A DNA stretch of 64,000 nt from Roseateles toxinivorans (GTDB lineage Bacteria > Pseudomonadota > Gammaproteobacteria > Burkholderiales > Burkholderiaceae_C). The notes under the pieces were generated by a model that worked only from the letters and a program-made list of their open reading frames with translations, searched no databases and was not told where the DNA came from. The position numbers and the translations under genes were made by a program. Location of the stretch: assembly GCF_004362525.1 (NCBI RefSeq), contig NZ_SNXS01000008.1, forward strand, positions 82,916-146,915, in the 5' to 3' direction. Below, piece by piece: positions 36,463-48,481 of the stretch. The stretch's first letter is position 1, and each line of letters starts with the position of its first letter.

Positions 36463-36858
36463 TCAGGCGACGTAGCAAAGCACTTCGCCACCGATACCGG
36501 TCTGACGTGCCTTGCGGTCAGTCATCACGCCTTGCGGGGTGGTGACAATCGCCACACCCAGGCCATTCATGACCTGAGGAATATCGTGACGGCCCTTGTA
36601 GATGCGCAGGCCGGGACGGCTGACGCGCTCGATACGCTCGATTACCGGACGGCCGGCGTAGTACTTCAGCGCGATCTCGAGTTCGGGCTTGGCGGACTCG
36701 CCACGCACTGCGAAGTTGTCGATATAGCCTTCGTCCTTCAGGACTTGGGCGATCGCCACTTTCACCTTCGAGGACGGCATCGTCACGCTGGCCTTCGTCA
36801 CGCTTTGGGCGTTCCGAATACGGGTCAGCATATCGGCGATAGGATCACTCATGCTCAT
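36463..36858 (-). CDS. rpsH: 30S ribosomal protein S8
   Basis: 131 aa. In E. coli S8 represses spc operon translation by binding near the L5 start. [16 protein letters not shown] and the C-terminal [20 protein letters not shown] are diagnostic. Start is ATG 36858 or, two codons in, 36852; relatives commonly carry MSMSDP. Confidence 0.97.
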   Translation of the reverse strand: MSMSDPIADMLTRIRNAQSVTKASVTMPSSKVKVAIAQVLKDEGYIDNFAVRGESAKPELEIALKYYAGRPVIERIERVSRPGLRIYKGRHDIPQVMNGLGVAIVTTPQGVMTDRKARQTGIGGEVLCYVA

Positions 36859-36883
36859 TTGCGATTTCTCCTAATCGAGCCGA

Positions 36884-37189
36884 TTACCAGCTGGCCTTGA
36901 CGACACCAGGGATGTCGCCTTTGAAAGCCAGCTCGCGGATCTTGTTGCGGCCCAGACCGAACTTGCGGAACGTACCGCGAGGACGGCCAGTCAACGCGCA
37001 ACGATTGCGCTGACGGGTGGGGTATGCGTTGCGGGGGAACTTTTGCAGTTCCAGACGCGCTGCGTAACGCTCTTCGTCCGACTTCTTCGAGTCGTCGATG
37101 ATCGCCTTCAGGGCAGCGTACTTGGTTGCGTACTTGGCAACCAGGTTGGCGCGCTTCAGTTCGCGTTGGATGAGGGAAGTCTTAGCCAC
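36884..37189 (-). CDS. rpsN: 30S ribosomal protein S14
   Basis: 101 aa, the long zinc-free form (no C-x2-C motif; [20 protein letters not shown]). It completes the head of the small subunit. Starts 8 bases after rplE. Confidence 0.97.
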   Translation of the reverse strand: MAKTSLIQRELKRANLVAKYATKYAALKAIIDDSKKSDEERYAARLELQKFPRNAYPTRQRNRCALTGRPRGTFRKFGLGRNKIRELAFKGDIPGVVKASW

Positions 37190-37197
37190 GTATCACC

Positions 37198-37737
37198 TCA
37201 GTTCTTGAACGGGAATTTGAAGGCAGCCAGCAGCGCCTTGCATTCGTCGTCGTTCTTGGCCGACGTCGTGATGCTGATGTTCAGACCACGCAGAGCATCA
37301 ACCTTGTCATATTCCACTTCCGGGAAAATGATCTGCTCTTTCACGCCGATGTTGTAGTTGCCACGGCCGTCGAACGAACGACCCGAGATACCGCGGAAGT
37401 CACGAACGCGCGGCAGCGCGATGGTGACGAAACGGTCCAGGAATTCGTACATGCGAACACCACGCAGGGTGACCATGCAGCCGATCGGGACGCTGTCGCG
37501 GATCTTGAAGCCGGCGATTGCCTTCTTCGACTTGGTGACCACGGGCTTTTGGCCGGCAATCTTGGTCAAGTCACCCACGGCGTGGTCCATCACCTTCTTG
37601 TCGGCGACGGCTTCACTAACACCCATGTTCAGGGTGATCTTGGTGATGCGCGGCACTTCCATGACGGACGTGTAACCGAACTTCTGCACGAGGTCCGGCA
37701 GCACCTTTTCGCGATAAAACGCTTGCAAACGAGCCAT
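37198..37737 (-). CDS. rplE: 50S ribosomal protein L5
   Basis: 179 aa 5S rRNA-binding protein of the central protuberance. [32 protein letters not shown] and [19 protein letters not shown] are diagnostic. ATG 37737 is chosen; the open frame extends further upstream only inside rplX. Confidence 0.97.
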   Translation of the reverse strand: MARLQAFYREKVLPDLVQKFGYTSVMEVPRITKITLNMGVSEAVADKKVMDHAVGDLTKIAGQKPVVTKSKKAIAGFKIRDSVPIGCMVTLRGVRMYEFLDRFVTIALPRVRDFRGISGRSFDGRGNYNIGVKEQIIFPEVEYDKVDALRGLNISITTSAKNDDECKALLAAFKFPFKN

Positions 37738-37747
37738 GTCGAACCTC

Positions 37748-38065
37748 TTAAGCCTTGATCTCTTCGCCGGTCGACTTGTAAACGCGCACCTTCTTGCCAT
37801 CGGCGAGCAACTTGATGCCCACGCGATCGGCCTTGCCGGATGCAGCGTTAAAAATCGCCACGTTGGATTGATGAATGGGCATCGTCTTGTCCACCACACC
37901 ACCGGTGGTACCCTTCATGGGGTTGGGCTTGACGTGCTTCTTGACCATATTGACGCCATCCACCACGAGGTGAGCGTCATCGACTCGCTGCGACACGGTG
38001 CCGCGCTTGCCTTTGTCACGACCGGTCAAAACAATGACCTGGTCGCCTGTACGAATCTTGTTCAT
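37748..38065 (-). CDS. rplX: 50S ribosomal protein L24
   Basis: 105 aa assembly-initiator protein with a KOW motif ([20 protein letters not shown]). Follows rplN by 26 bases in the standard spc order. Confidence 0.97.
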   Translation of the reverse strand: MNKIRTGDQVIVLTGRDKGKRGTVSQRVDDAHLVVDGVNMVKKHVKPNPMKGTTGGVVDKTMPIHQSNVAIFNAASGKADRVGIKLLADGKKVRVYKSTGEEIKA

Positions 38066-38091
38066 GGCAATACCTTTGACTGTGGCTGCGC

Positions 38092-38460
38092 TCAGAGCAC
38101 TTCGGGCGCCAGCGACACGATCTTCATGAAACGCTCGGTACGCAGTTCACGCGTCACCGGGCCGAAGATACGGGTGCCGATAGGCTCAAGCTTGGCATTC
38201 AGCAGCACGGCTGCATTGCCATCAAACTTGATCAGCGAGCCGTCTTGACGACGCACGCCCTTGGCGGTACGCACCACCACAGCGCTGTAGACCTCGCCTT
38301 TTTTGACGCGGCCACGCGGTGCAGCTTCTTTGATGCTGACCTTGATAATGTCACCAATCCCGGCATACCGACGCTTGGAACCGCCAAGCACCTTGATGCA
38401 CATGACGGACTTGGCGCCAGTGTTGTCCGCGACTTCGAGTCGCGATTGCATTTGAATCAT
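38092..38460 (-). CDS. rplN: 50S ribosomal protein L14
   Basis: 122 aa; forms an intersubunit bridge. [20 protein letters not shown] and [15 protein letters not shown] are diagnostic. ATG 38460 is used; eight in-frame upstream codons are not conserved. It is the first gene of the spc block here, and a good promoter lies about 210 bases upstream, because a peroxiredoxin gene separates it from rpsQ. Confidence 0.97.
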   Translation of the reverse strand: MIQMQSRLEVADNTGAKSVMCIKVLGGSKRRYAGIGDIIKVSIKEAAPRGRVKKGEVYSAVVVRTAKGVRRQDGSLIKFDGNAAVLLNAKLEPIGTRIFGPVTRELRTERFMKIVSLAPEVL

Positions 38461-38761
38461 GTCTGTCCCCAACTTCTCCCGCATTCACCTGGCTCATGCC
38501 GGCTGCAGCGGTCAGTCTTGGGCCCGAGGACCAGTCTTGCGACATCGCTCATCGCTGATGAGGATCCCACGAGCCCGGCGGTTTTGGGCGGAACCGGATC
38601 GCGGCAACACCGCTGGGGTGCTGCCAGTGCGGCTGCGTCGTTCGACGCAGCCGGCAGATCCGGCGAAGCTTTGGATTATGCAGCAGTTTGTGACTTGGTG
38701 TCAACAAGCTTCTTGCATCAATCTAGAGAGCCCGCTCAGGGGCCCTCCGTACATCAACAAC
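38461..38761 (-). promoter_or_regulatory. Spacer with the spc-block promoter and a long leader
   Basis: 301 bases between the peroxiredoxin stop and rplN. On the minus strand TTGACA (38704-38699), 18 bases, CATAAT (38680-38675) form a near-consensus sigma70 promoter with a start near 38668, leaving about 205 bases of untranslated leader before rplN. The leader is GC-rich and contains short inverted repeats; a target for ribosomal protein feedback is possible but no known leader motif is recognised. No gene is seen in this stretch. Confidence 0.7.
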
Positions 38762-39277
38762 TCAGGCGAGCAACTGCTTGGCCTGGGCCAGCATGGTGTT
38801 GGCATCGCTGACTTCGAACTTGCCTGGAGCTTCGACGTTGAGCGTCTTGACAACGCCATCGACCACCAGCATCGAGTAGCGCTGCGAGCGCAGGCCCATG
38901 CCACGCGCACCCAGGTCCAAGGTCAGGCCGGTGGCCTTGGTGAAGTCGGCACTGCCGTCGGCCATCATGCGCACAGCGCCGGACGTGCCTTGATCGCGCC
39001 CCCAAGCGCCCATCACGAAGGCGTCGTTGACGGACACGCACCAGATCTCGTCCACACCGGCGGCCTTCAAAGCCTCGGCCTGCTGCTTGTAACCCGGCAC
39101 ATGCTGGGCCGAACAGGTCGGCGTGTAGGCCCCCGGCAGCGCGAAGATGGCGATCTTCTTGCCGGCGGTGGTCTTTTCAATGTCGAAGCTGTTGGGGCCT
39201 AGCGAGCAGCCATTGCCTTCGACCTCGACGAATTCCTGCAGGCTGCCTGCGGGCAGCTTGTCACCAACTTTGAGCAC
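38762..39277 (-). CDS. Peroxiredoxin (Prx5/AhpE-like) inside the ribosomal protein cluster
   Basis: 171 aa thiol peroxidase reducing hydrogen and organic peroxides. The peroxidatic Cys is in FALPGAYTPTCSAQHVPGY, followed by the conserved GVDEIWCVSVNDAFVMGAW and RYSMLVVDGVV. No glutaredoxin domain is fused. The start is GTG 39277: it is preceded by AAGGAG at 6-base spacing and gives the family-like VLKVGDKLPAGSLQEF; ATG 39304 lacks such a site. The gene lies on the same strand as its neighbours, between rpsQ (142 bases upstream) and rplN, breaking the usual rpsQ-rplN junction. Expression with the S10 block is likely, as no strong terminator is seen before it. Confidence 0.93.
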   Translation of the reverse strand: MLKVGDKLPAGSLQEFVEVEGNGCSLGPNSFDIEKTTAGKKIAIFALPGAYTPTCSAQHVPGYKQQAEALKAAGVDEIWCVSVNDAFVMGAWGRDQGTSGAVRMMADGSADFTKATGLTLDLGARGMGLRSQRYSMLVVDGVVKTLNVEAPGKFEVSDANTMLAQAKQLLA

Positions 39278-39418
39278 AACAGTCTCCTTGAGTTGAAACA
39301 ACATCCCCGGCGGATTGGCCTGCGGGGCGTGAAAAATGCAAAACGGCCGGACGCCAGTATTCCAGCGTTCCGGCCGTTCCGGCGCAAAGAGGTGCGAACA
39401 CCTCAAGCACCAAGGGCT

Positions 39419-39688
39419 TTAGACGACTTGCGCCTTCTCGACCAGACGGGTCACGACCCAGTTCTTGGTCTTGGACAACGGACGGCTTTCCGAGATTTCC
39501 ACCACATCGCCGAGGCCGTAAGCGTTGGTCTCGTCATGCGCGTGGTACTTGCGCGAACGGGCGACAATCTTGCCGTACAGCTCGTGCTTCGTGCGGCGTT
39601 CCACCAGCACGGTCACGGTCTTGGCGCGCTTGTCGCTGACCACACGCCCCACCAGGGTGCGGGTGTTCTTTTCTTGAGCTTGCGTCAT
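39419..39688 (-). CDS. rpsQ: 30S ribosomal protein S17
   Basis: 89 aa OB-fold protein that binds the 5' domain of 16S r[23 protein letters not shown] and [17 protein letters not shown] are diagnostic. The start overlaps the rpmC stop in ATGA. It is the last gene of the S10 block here. Confidence 0.97.
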   Translation of the reverse strand: MTQAQEKNTRTLVGRVVSDKRAKTVTVLVERRTKHELYGKIVARSRKYHAHDETNAYGLGDVVEISESRPLSKTKNWVVTRLVEKAQVV

Positions 39689-39885
39689 TTCGCCGCTCCC
39701 TTCTTCTTCTCGGCCAGGATGGTCTTGGCACGAGCGATGTCGCGACGGGTATTGCCCAGCACTGTGTGATTCGTCAGTTGCTGGGTAGCCTTTTGCATGC
39801 GCAGGCCGAAATGGGCCTTCAGCAGGTCGGACACTTCCTTTTCGAGGGCGGCCACGTCCTTGCTGCGCAGTTCAGATGCATTCAT
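39685..39885 (-). CDS. rpmC: 50S ribosomal protein L29
   Basis: 66 aa two-helix protein at the tunnel exit. [20 protein letters not shown] and [13 protein letters not shown] are diagnostic. Overlaps rpsQ by four bases. Confidence 0.96.
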   Translation of the reverse strand: MNASELRSKDVAALEKEVSDLLKAHFGLRMQKATQQLTNHTVLGNTRRDIARAKTILAEKKKGAAK

Positions 39886-39906
39886 AGGATTCTCCGATGT
39901 GGCGCG

Positions 39907-40323
39907 TCAAGTGCCGATTTGGCGCGTGACGAACACGGTGCGCAGCGGCAGCTTGGCCGAAGCCAGCAGAAACGCTTCGCGGGCGAGTTCTTCCGCCACG
40001 CCATTGATCTCATAGAGCACCTTGCCGGGCTGAATTTCAGCGACGTAGTACTCAGGGTTGCCCTTACCGTTGCCCATACGGACTTCGGCAGGCTTATGAG
40101 AGATGGGCTTGTCGGGGAAGATGCGGATCCAGATGCGGCCGCCACGCTTCACGTGACGGGAGATTGCACGACGTGCAGCCTCGATCTGGCGGGCCGTCAG
40201 ACGGCCACGTTCGGTCGCCTTCAGACCGAAGTCACCGAAGGACACGTTGGCGCCACGAGTGGCGACGCCAGTGTTACGACCCTTCTGCTCCTTGCGGAAT
40301 TTGCGACGAGCGGGTTGCAGCAT
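39907..40323 (-). CDS. rplP: 50S ribosomal protein L16
   Basis: 138 aa; organises the A-site tRNA region. [31 protein letters not shown] core ([18 protein letters not shown] here) and ETARRAIS-like helix are present. It starts 2 bases after the rpsC stop. Confidence 0.97.
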   Translation of the reverse strand: MLQPARRKFRKEQKGRNTGVATRGANVSFGDFGLKATERGRLTARQIEAARRAISRHVKRGGRIWIRIFPDKPISHKPAEVRMGNGKGNPEYYVAEIQPGKVLYEINGVAEELAREAFLLASAKLPLRTVFVTRQIGT

Positions 40324-40325
40324 GC

Positions 40326-41192
40326 TTATTCTCCTTTGACCTCGCCAGCAGCGGGGGCGGCGGGCTTACGCACGACACGCTTGGCTGCGGGCTTGGTTGC
40401 ATCGCCAGCGGGGGCGGCAGCGGCGGGACCGTCGGCACGGGGACCACGGTCACCACCAGGGCGACCACGGCCGCTCGGTGCACCAGGTGCGCCCGGACGG
40501 GTGTTGCGGCGCGGGCGGCGATCATCGTCACCTGCTTCGCTCTTGATCACCGGCGCATCGCCGTTGGCCAGGCGGTCGCCACGATAGACCCAGCACTTCA
40601 CGCCGATGATGCCGTAGGTCGTCTTGGCCTCGGAGAAGCCATAGTCGATGTCAGCACGCAGGGTGTGAAGCGGCACGCGGCCTTCGCGGTACCACTCGCA
40701 ACGAGCGATTTCAATGCCGTTCAAGCGGCCCGAGGACATGATCTTGATGCCTTGAGCGCCCAGACGCATCGCGTTCTGCATCGCACGCTTCATCGCGCGG
40801 CGGAACATGATGCGCTTTTCCAGCTGCTGGGTGATCGAGTCGGCGATCAGCTGAGCATCGATTTCGGGCTTGCGCACTTCCTCGATGTTGACTGCCACCG
40901 GCACGCCCAGACGCTTGGTCAGCTCGGCCTTCAGGTTCTCAATGTCTTCGCCCTTCTTGCCGATCACCACGCCCGGACGGGCGGAGTAGATCGTGATGCG
41001 GGCGTTCTTGGCGGGGCGCTCGATCAGAATGCGCGAAACCGCGGCATTCTTCAGACGCGCCTTCAAGAACTCACGCACCTTCAGGTCTTCGGCCAGCATC
41101 GTGGCGAAGTTTTGGTTCGACGCGTACCAGCGCGAGGCCCAATTACGGGTGACTGGCAGCCGGAAGCCGGTCGGGTGGATTTTTTGTCCCAT
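40326..41192 (-). CDS. rpsC: 30S ribosomal protein S3 with Pro/Ala-rich tail
   Basis: 288 aa, about 55 longer than E. coli S3. The KH domain ([17 protein letters not shown]) and the C-terminal fold through [15 protein letters not shown] are normal; residues after about 225 are a disordered tail rich in Arg, Gly, Pro and Ala. Such tails occur in other Burkholderiales. S3 forms part of the mRNA entry tunnel and helps unwind mRNA. Confidence 0.97.
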   Translation of the reverse strand: MGQKIHPTGFRLPVTRNWASRWYASNQNFATMLAEDLKVREFLKARLKNAAVSRILIERPAKNARITIYSARPGVVIGKKGEDIENLKAELTKRLGVPVAVNIEEVRKPEIDAQLIADSITQQLEKRIMFRRAMKRAMQNAMRLGAQGIKIMSSGRLNGIEIARCEWYREGRVPLHTLRADIDYGFSEAKTTYGIIGVKCWVYRGDRLANGDAPVIKSEAGDDDRRPRRNTRPGAPGAPSGRGRPGGDRGPRADGPAAAAPAGDATKPAAKRVVRKPAAPAAGEVKGE

Positions 41193-41208
41193 AGTCTTCC
41201 TTCAGCCT

Positions 41209-41538
41209 TCAGTTGCCGACCGACACGAAGATGTGGCAAGTGGGCTTGCTGATGCGATTGCCCCGACCCTTTGCACGGGCGGAGAAACGCTTCAGCGTGG
41301 CACCTTGTTCCACATAGATCGACGTGATCTTGAGTTCGTCAATATCGGCGCCGTCGTTGTGTTCAGCGTTGGCAATTGCCGACTCGACCGCCTTCTTGAT
41401 GATCAAGGCCGCTTTTTTCTGGGTGAAGGTCAGGATGTTGAGCGCCTGATCCACCTTCTTGCCGCGGATCAGGTCAGCCACCAGGCGACCCTTGTCACAC
41501 GAGAGGCGAACACCGCGAACGATTGCTTTGGTTTCCAT
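41209..41538 (-). CDS. rplV: 50S ribosomal protein L22
   Basis: 109 aa; its loop reaches the tunnel constriction where macrolides bind. [20 protein letters not shown] and [18 protein letters not shown] are diagnostic. ATG 41538 is favoured over 41547, since AAGGA lies 8 bases from the former but touches the latter. Confidence 0.96.
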   Translation of the reverse strand: METKAIVRGVRLSCDKGRLVADLIRGKKVDQALNILTFTQKKAALIIKKAVESAIANAEHNDGADIDELKITSIYVEQGATLKRFSARAKGRGNRISKPTCHIFVSVGN

Positions 41539-41549
41539 CGTTGGCATCC

Positions 41550-41828
41550 TTACTTCTTCCCGGCCTTCTTGTCGGCCGGATGGCCTTTGAAGGTGCGGGT
41601 CAGCGCGAATTCACCCAGCTTGTGGCCGACCATCTGGTCAGACACATACACCGGAACGTGTTGCTTGCCGTTGTGCACAGCGATCGTCAGGCCGATGAAT
41701 TCCGGCAGGATCGTCGAGCGACGCGACCAAGTCTTGATAGGCTTTTTGTCCTTGTTGGCAACCGCCTTGTCGACCTTGGCCAACAGGTGATGGTCAACGA
41801 ACGGGCCCTTCTTCAATGAACGAGTCAT
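41550..41828 (-). CDS. rpsS: 30S ribosomal protein S19
   Basis: 92 aa head protein working with S13. [19 protein letters not shown] and [20 protein letters not shown] are diagnostic. Lies 13 bases after rplB. Confidence 0.97.
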   Translation of the reverse strand: MTRSLKKGPFVDHHLLAKVDKAVANKDKKPIKTWSRRSTILPEFIGLTIAVHNGKQHVPVYVSDQMVGHKLGEFALTRTFKGHPADKKAGKK

Positions 41829-41841
41829 GGTGCGCTACCCC

Positions 41842-42666
41842 TTACTTCTTGCGACGCGACACGATGTATGTCTGCGTGCGCTTGTTGTTACGAGTGCGGT
41901 AGCCCTTGGTGAGGGTGTTCCACGGCGACACAGGTGCTTGACCTTCACCGGTACGACCTTCACCACCACCGTGCGGGTGATCCACCGGGTTCATGGCAAC
42001 GCCACGAACCGTCGGGCGGATGCCCTTCCAGCGAATCGCGCCGGCCTTGCCGTACTGGCGCAGGCTGTGCTCTTCATTGGAAACCTCGCCAATCGTGGCG
42101 CGGCACTCGATATGGATCTTGCGGACTTCACCCGAGCGCAGGCGGACCTGGGCGTAAGTGCCTTCACGCGCCAGCAGCACCACCGAGGTACCGGCCGAGC
42201 GCGCAATCTGCGCACCCTTGCCAGGCAGCATCTCGACGCAATGCATCGTCGAGCCCACGGGGATGTTGCGGATCGGCAGGGTGTTGCCGGCCTTGATCGG
42301 CGCTTCCGAGCCGCTCAATATCTTTGCACCGACTTCCAAACCACGCGGAGCGATGATGTAGCGACGCTCGCCGTCGGCATAGCACACCAGAGCGATGTGG
42401 GCCGTACGGTTCGGGTCGTATTCAATACGCTCGACCTTGGCAGGAATGCCATCCTTGTTGCGCACGAAGTCGACAACGCGGTAATGATGCTTGTGGCCAC
42501 CGCCGCGATGGCGGATGGTGATGTGACCGTTGTTATTACGGCCAGCATTCTGCATCTGCGGCTCCAGCAGCGACGCCTCAGGCGCGCCCTTGTGCAGATG
42601 CTTGTGCACCACCTTCACAACGGCACGGCGGCCGGGGGAAGTGGGTTTGACTTTTACGACAGCCAT
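41842..42666 (-). CDS. rplB: 50S ribosomal protein L2
   Basis: 274 aa; near the peptidyl transferase centre and needed for subunit joining. The [15 protein letters not shown] and [20 protein letters not shown] blocks are diagnostic, the latter with the functionally important His. Its start shares one base with the rplW stop (TAATG). Confidence 0.98.
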   Translation of the reverse strand: MAVVKVKPTSPGRRAVVKVVHKHLHKGAPEASLLEPQMQNAGRNNNGHITIRHRGGGHKHHYRVVDFVRNKDGIPAKVERIEYDPNRTAHIALVCYADGERRYIIAPRGLEVGAKILSGSEAPIKAGNTLPIRNIPVGSTMHCVEMLPGKGAQIARSAGTSVVLLAREGTYAQVRLRSGEVRKIHIECRATIGEVSNEEHSLRQYGKAGAIRWKGIRPTVRGVAMNPVDHPHGGGEGRTGEGQAPVSPWNTLTKGYRTRNNKRTQTYIVSRRKK

Positions 42667-42980
42667 TACGCAGCCTCCCCGGAGAAGTTGAGCTCTTGGC
42701 CCGCCTTCAGCGAAACATACGCCTTCTTGACATGGTCACGGCGGCCGATCGAACGACCGAAACGCTTGACCTTGCCCTTGACGTTCACCACATTCACCGC
42801 TTCAACCTCGACCTTGAACATCAGCTCAACGGCGGCCTTGATTTCAGGCTTGGTCGCATCGCGCAGGACCTTGAACAGGACCTGGTTGTGCTTCTCGGCG
42901 GCCATGGTGGCCTTTTCAGACACGATCGGTGCCAGCAGAACCTGGGCCAAACGGTCTTGCTTCAGTTTGGTTGCGCTCAT
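42666..42980 (-). CDS. rplW: 50S ribosomal protein L23
   Basis: 104 aa; docking site for trigger factor and SRP at the tunnel exit. [20 protein letters not shown] and [19 protein letters not shown] are diagnostic. Overlaps rplD in ATGA and rplB by one base, so the block is translationally coupled. Confidence 0.97.
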   Translation of the reverse strand: MSATKLKQDRLAQVLLAPIVSEKATMAAEKHNQVLFKVLRDATKPEIKAAVELMFKVEVEAVNVVNVKGKVKRFGRSIGRRDHVKKAYVSLKAGQELNFSGEAA

Positions 42981-43597
42981 GCCAGCATCTCCTTGAGTTG
43001 CTCCATCGCACCCTTGGTCACCAGCACCTTCTTGTAGAAGACCAGCGACAGGGGGTCGGCGTAGCGAGGCTCGATCACCAGCACGTTGGCCAGATTGCGC
43101 GAGGCCAGCAGCAGGTTGTCGTCCACTTGATCAGCGATCAGCAGCACCGAGTCCAGACCCATGGCCTTCAGCTTGGAAGCCAGCAGCTTGGTCTTGGGGG
43201 CTTCGATCGAGATCGAGTCCACCACAGCCAGGCGGCCTTCGCGAGCCAACTGCGAGAGGATCGCGGCCATACCGGCGCGATACATCTTCTTGTTGACCTT
43301 CTGCGTGAAGTTTTCGTCCGGGCTGTTCGGGAAAATACGACCGCCTCCGCGCCACAGGGGCGAGGACGTCATACCCGCACGAGCGCGGCCGGTGCCCTTT
43401 TGGCGCCAGGGCTTCTTCGTGGAGTGCTTGACTTGGGCGCGGTCCAGCTGAGCACGGGTACCTTGGCGGGCGTTGGCCTGGAAGGCCACGACCACCTGGT
43501 GCACCAGGGCTTCGTTGTAGTCGCGAGCAAACACGGTATCAGGAGCGTCCACCTTGGCGGTGGCCTGACCTTGCTCATTCAGGAGCTCGAGCTGCAT
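42977..43597 (-). CDS. rplD: 50S ribosomal protein L4
   Basis: 206 aa; in E. coli also the autogenous repressor of the S10 operon acting on its leader [23 protein letters not shown] and [20 protein letters not shown], part of the tunnel loop, are diagnostic. Its start shares a base with the rplC stop. Confidence 0.97.
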   Translation of the reverse strand: MQLELLNEQGQATAKVDAPDTVFARDYNEALVHQVVVAFQANARQGTRAQLDRAQVKHSTKKPWRQKGTGRARAGMTSSPLWRGGGRIFPNSPDENFTQKVNKKMYRAGMAAILSQLAREGRLAVVDSISIEAPKTKLLASKLKAMGLDSVLLIADQVDDNLLLASRNLANVLVIEPRYADPLSLVFYKKVLVTKGAMEQLKEMLA

Positions 43598-44268
43598 CAG
43601 TTGGCCCCTTTCTTGAGCTTGGCCTTGACTGCGGGGTGCACGACCAGATGGCCGTTCTTTGCACCCGGCACCGCACCACGAACCAGCAGCAGTTGACGAG
43701 CCTCGTCAATGCGCACGATGTCCAGGTTTTGCGTGGTCACGGTCTCATCACCGCGATGGCCCGACATCTTCTTGCCCGGGAACACGCGGCCCGGATCCTG
43801 GGCCATCGAGATGGAACCAGGCACATTGTGCGAACGGCTGTTACCGTGGGACGCACGCTGCGACTTGAAGTTGTGGCGCTTGATGGTGCCGGTGAAGCCC
43901 TTACCGATCGAGGTGCCCTGCACGTCGACCATCTGGCCCACGGCGAACATCGACACGGGCAGGGTTGCGCCTGCCTTGTACTCGGCAGCGACTTCAGCGG
44001 TCACGCGGAATTCTTTGAGAATTTCGCCGGCTTCGACGCCTGCTTTCGCAAGGTGGCCAGCTTCGGGCTTGGTCACGCGCGATGCTTTGCGCGAGCCGAA
44101 CGCCACTTGAATGGCGCTGTAGCCGTCTATCTCTGCGGTCTTGACCTGGGTCACGCGGTTGTTGGACACATCGAGCACTGTCACAGGAACGGCGTCGCCG
44201 TCGTCCGTGAAGATGCGCATCATGCCCACCTTGCGGCCCAGCAATCCGAGACGATTGCTAAGACTCAT
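43597..44268 (-). CDS. rplC: 50S ribosomal protein L3
   Basis: 223 aa assembly initiator. [20 protein letters not shown] and [20 protein letters not shown] are diagnostic. First gene after its own promoter and structured leader (see 44269-44436), separated from rpsJ by 233 bases. Confidence 0.98.
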   Translation of the reverse strand: MSLSNRLGLLGRKVGMMRIFTDDGDAVPVTVLDVSNNRVTQVKTAEIDGYSAIQVAFGSRKASRVTKPEAGHLAKAGVEAGEILKEFRVTAEVAAEYKAGATLPVSMFAVGQMVDVQGTSIGKGFTGTIKRHNFKSQRASHGNSRSHNVPGSISMAQDPGRVFPGKKMSGHRGDETVTTQNLDIVRIDEARQLLLVRGAVPGAKNGHLVVHPAVKAKLKKGAN

Positions 44269-44436
44269 GGTTTTTCTCCAGCCCCGCTAGGAGCCTTTGT
44301 TTCGTATGCCCGACATCGATTGGCCGGGCTGACTAGGTGCTTCAGCAAGTAGCTTGCTGAAGCGCTCAACCCGCGATAGGCCTAAGCCATCGCGGGAAAG
44401 CTTGCGAGTATATACCGCCTGGGGATGAACCCGCAA
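44269..44436 (-). promoter_or_regulatory. Promoter and two-hairpin leader of the rplC operon
   Basis: On the minus strand TTGCGG (44436-44431) is followed after 18 or 16 bases by TATACT (44412-44407) or TATATA (44414-44409), a good sigma70-type promoter with a start near 44400. The leader of about 130 bases begins with a hairpin CCCGCGAT / ATCGCGGG (44370-44377 with 44389-44396) and an 11-bp perfect hairpin GCTTCAGCAAG / CTTGCTGAAGC (44339-44363). No T run follows, so they are not plain terminators. By analogy to the E. coli S10 leader they could be the L4 control element, but here ahead of rplC rather than rpsJ; this is inference. Confidence 0.65.
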
Positions 44437-44501
44437 GCGATAGGGCAAGCGTTATCGATTGCTGCTGGCCGATGTCCGAAGGCACCGGCCAGACAAGTGC
44501 A

Positions 44502-44813
44502 TTACTGCAGCTTGATTTCGACGTCCACGCCGGCCGGCAGGTCGAGCTTCATCAAAGCATCAACCGTCTTGTCGGTGGGATCGACGATGTCCATCAGGCG
44601 CTGATGGGTGCGGATTTCGAACTGGTCACGCGAAGACTTGTTGACGTGCGGCGAGCGCAGGATGTCAAAACGCTGCATGCGCGTCGGCAGGGGCACGGGG
44701 CCCTTGACGATGGCGCCGGTGCGCTTCGCGGTCTCAACGATTTCCAGAGCCGATTGGTCGATCAGCTTGTAATCAAATGCCTTCAGGCGGATGCGGATCT
44801 TTTGCTTTTGCAT
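44502..44813 (-). CDS. rpsJ: 30S ribosomal protein S10 (NusE)
   Basis: 103 aa; also part of the antitermination complex with Nus[41 protein letters not shown] and [15 protein letters not shown] are diagnostic. It lies 107 bases after tuf and before the rplC promoter, so it seems to belong to the str operon rather than to the S10 block. Confidence 0.97.
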   Translation of the reverse strand: MQKQKIRIRLKAFDYKLIDQSALEIVETAKRTGAIVKGPVPLPTRMQRFDILRSPHVNKSSRDQFEIRTHQRLMDIVDPTDKTVDALMKLDLPAGVDVEIKLQ

Positions 44814-44920
44814 GACGATTCCTTCAAAGAGCGATCAGCCGTTGTGGGCAACTTACCGGCAACGGCCGCATAGTTTTGTGGACGCCCCAGGCCCTACGGC
44901 TTGGGGCGAGTCACGCAAAA

Positions 44921-46111
<1,191 letters not shown>

Positions 46112-46272
46112 TTTTTATCTCCAAAAAGAGCATGCGCCAGTCTGTGGGTTTAGCGTTTCCGCAGTGCTTTTGAGCCCCGGCGACTGGCAACCGGGAAAGC
46201 CTCTGCGAAGACGATTCTTGAATTCAGTACAACCAATACGGATCGAGGTTTGCGAGCAAATCTCTAGCCAGT

Positions 46273-46303
46273 GGGGTCAGAGCTGCTGCGCAGATCTGAC
46301 CCC
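46273..46303 (-). repeat. REP-like palindrome right after fusA
   Basis: GGGGTCAGA-G-CTGC-TGC-GCAG-A-TCTGACCCC: a 9-bp stem, one G/A mismatch, a 4-bp stem and a 3-base loop. It begins 7 bases downstream of the fusA stop on the minus strand. It shares its sequence and architecture with the palindrome after rplL (58974-59020), including the mismatch position, which suggests a dispersed REP/RAYT-type family. It could protect the fusA mRNA end or tune fusA to tuf read-through. Confidence 0.75.
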
Positions 46304-46309
46304 AAGACG

Positions 46310-48412
46310 TTATTTGCCGCGGGCGGTAATGATGGCTTCAGCCACGTTCTTCGGGGCTTCCGAATAGTGCTTGAACTCCATCGTGTACGTGGCGCGGCCT
46401 TGCGACATCGAGCGCAGCGTAGTCGAGTAGCCGAACATCTCCGACAGCGGGACTTCGGCCTTGATGACCTTGCCGCCACCGACCATGTCGTCCATGCCCT
46501 GCACCATGCCGCGACGGCTGGACAGATCGCCCATCACGTTACCGGCATAGTCTTCAGGAGTCTCGACTTCCACGGCCATCATCGGCTCCAGGATCACCGG
46601 CGAAGCCTTGCGGCAGCCGTCCTTGAAGCCCATCGAAGCGGCCATCTTGAATGCGTTTTCGTTCGAGTCCACTTCGTGGTACGAACCGAAGGTCAGCGTG
46701 ACCTTGACGTCCACCACCGGGAAACCGGCCAGCACGCCATTCGGCAGCGAGTCCAGGATGCCCTTTTCGACCGCGGGGATGAATTCACGAGGAACCACAC
46801 CGCCCTTGATGGCGTCGACGAACTCGAAGCCCTTGCCCGGCTCCTGCGGCTCGACCGTCAGCACGACGTGACCATACTGGCCCTTGCCGCCCGATTGACG
46901 CACGAACTTGCCTTCGACATCGGTCGCGGTCTTGCGGATGGTTTCGCGGTAGGCCACTTGCGGCTTGCCGACGTTGGCTTCCACGCCGAACTCGCGCTTC
47001 ATGCGGTCGACAATGATTTCCAGGTGCAACTCACCCATGCCGGAAATGATGGTCTGGCCCGACTCTTCGTCAGTACGCAGACGGAACGAAGGATCCTCCT
47101 TGGCCAGACGACCCAGGGCGATACCCATCTTTTCCTGGTCGGCCTTGGTCTTGGGTTCGACGGCCTGCGAAATCACCGGCTCCGGGAACACCATCTTTTC
47201 CAAGGTGATGATCGAGTCCGGATCGCACAGGGTTTCGCCGGTCGTCACGTCCTTCAAACCGACGCAGGCAGCGATGTCACCGGCCAGAATTTCCGAGATT
47301 TCTTCGCGCTGGTTGGCGTGCATCTGCAAGATACGGCCGATGCGCTCTTTCTTGCCCCGGATTGGGTTGAACACCGAGTCACCCGACTTCAGCACGCCGG
47401 AATAGACGCGCACAAAGGTCAGCTGACCGACATAGGGGTCGGTCATCAGCTTGAAGGCCAGGGCCGAGAACTTGGCGGCGTCGGACGCATCGCGCGTCGT
47501 AGGCTGGTCGTCCTCGTCCGTGCCCGGAACCGGCGGCACGTCGATGGGCGAAGGCATAAAGTCGATCACGCCGTCCAGCATGCGCTGCACGCCCTTGTTC
47601 TTGAAGGCAGTACCGCAGAACATCGGCTGGATTTCAGCGGCGATGGTGCGGGTGCGGATGCCCAGGATGATGTCCTCTTCGGTCAGTTCACCCGACTCGA
47701 GGTACTTGTTCATCATGTCTTCGCTGGACTCGGCGGCCGCCTCGACCATGTTGTCGCGCCACTTTTGAGCTTCGGCCAGCAATTCGGCCGGGATCTCGCG
47801 GTAGTCGAACTTCATGCCCTGCGACGCCTCGTCCCAGAAGATGGCCTTCATCTTGATCAGGTCGATCACGCCCTTGAAGTTTTCTTCGGCGCCGATCGGC
47901 AGAACGATGGGCACCGGGTTCGCCTTCAGGCGCAGCTTCATCTGGTCAACGACCTTGTAGAAGTTGGCACCGGTGCGGTCCATCTTATTCACAAAGGCCA
48001 GACGCGGCACCTTGTACTTGTTGGCCTGGCGCCAGACAGTCTCCGACTGCGGCTGCACACCGCCCACAGCGCAGTACACCATGCAGGCGCCGTCCAGCAC
48101 GCGCATCGAGCGCTCGACTTCAATCGTGAAGTCAACGTGTCCGGGGGTGTCGATGATGTTGATGCGGTGCTCGGGGCGAGCCAGGTCCATGCCCTTCCAG
48201 AAGCAGGTCGTCGCAGCCGAGGTGATCGTGATGCCACGCTCCTGCTCTTGCTCCATCCAGTCCATGGTGGCGGCGCCATCATGCACCTCACCAATCTTGT
48301 GGTTCACACCCGTGTAAAACAGGATGCGCTCGGTCGTTGTGGTCTTGCCAGCATCGATGTGCGCGGAGATACCGATATTGCGGTAGCGCTCGATGGGGGT
48401 CTTGCGGGCCAT
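46310..48412 (-). CDS. fusA: Elongation factor G
   Basis: 700 aa translocase GTPase. P-loop [41 protein letters not shown] and the later domains through the C-terminus ([20 protein letters not shown]) are intact. ATG 48412 ([14 protein letters not shown]) is chosen over an upstream frame to 48442. Gene order rpsL-rpsG-fusA-tuf is standard. Confidence 0.98.
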   Translation of the reverse strand: MARKTPIERYRNIGISAHIDAGKTTTTERILFYTGVNHKIGEVHDGAATMDWMEQEQERGITITSAATTCFWKGMDLARPEHRINIIDTPGHVDFTIEVERSMRVLDGACMVYCAVGGVQPQSETVWRQANKYKVPRLAFVNKMDRTGANFYKVVDQMKLRLKANPVPIVLPIGAEENFKGVIDLIKMKAIFWDEASQGMKFDYREIPAELLAEAQKWRDNMVEAAAESSEDMMNKYLESGELTEEDIILGIRTRTIAAEIQPMFCGTAFKNKGVQRMLDGVIDFMPSPIDVPPVPGTDEDDQPTTRDASDAAKFSALAFKLMTDPYVGQLTFVRVYSGVLKSGDSVFNPIRGKKERIGRILQMHANQREEISEILAGDIAACVGLKDVTTGETLCDPDSIITLEKMVFPEPVISQAVEPKTKADQEKMGIALGRLAKEDPSFRLRTDEESGQTIISGMGELHLEIIVDRMKREFGVEANVGKPQVAYRETIRKTATDVEGKFVRQSGGKGQYGHVVLTVEPQEPGKGFEFVDAIKGGVVPREFIPAVEKGILDSLPNGVLAGFPVVDVKVTLTFGSYHEVDSNENAFKMAASMGFKDGCRKASPVILEPMMAVEVETPEDYAGNVMGDLSSRRGMVQGMDDMVGGGKVIKAEVPLSEMFGYSTTLRSMSQGRATYTMEFKHYSEAPKNVAEAIITARGK

Positions 48413-48481
48413 GGTGTGACTCCAAATGCAGTGAGCCGCCATCGGGTTAGTGTTAACCCGAGGCGGCCAGAACGGTGTAGT

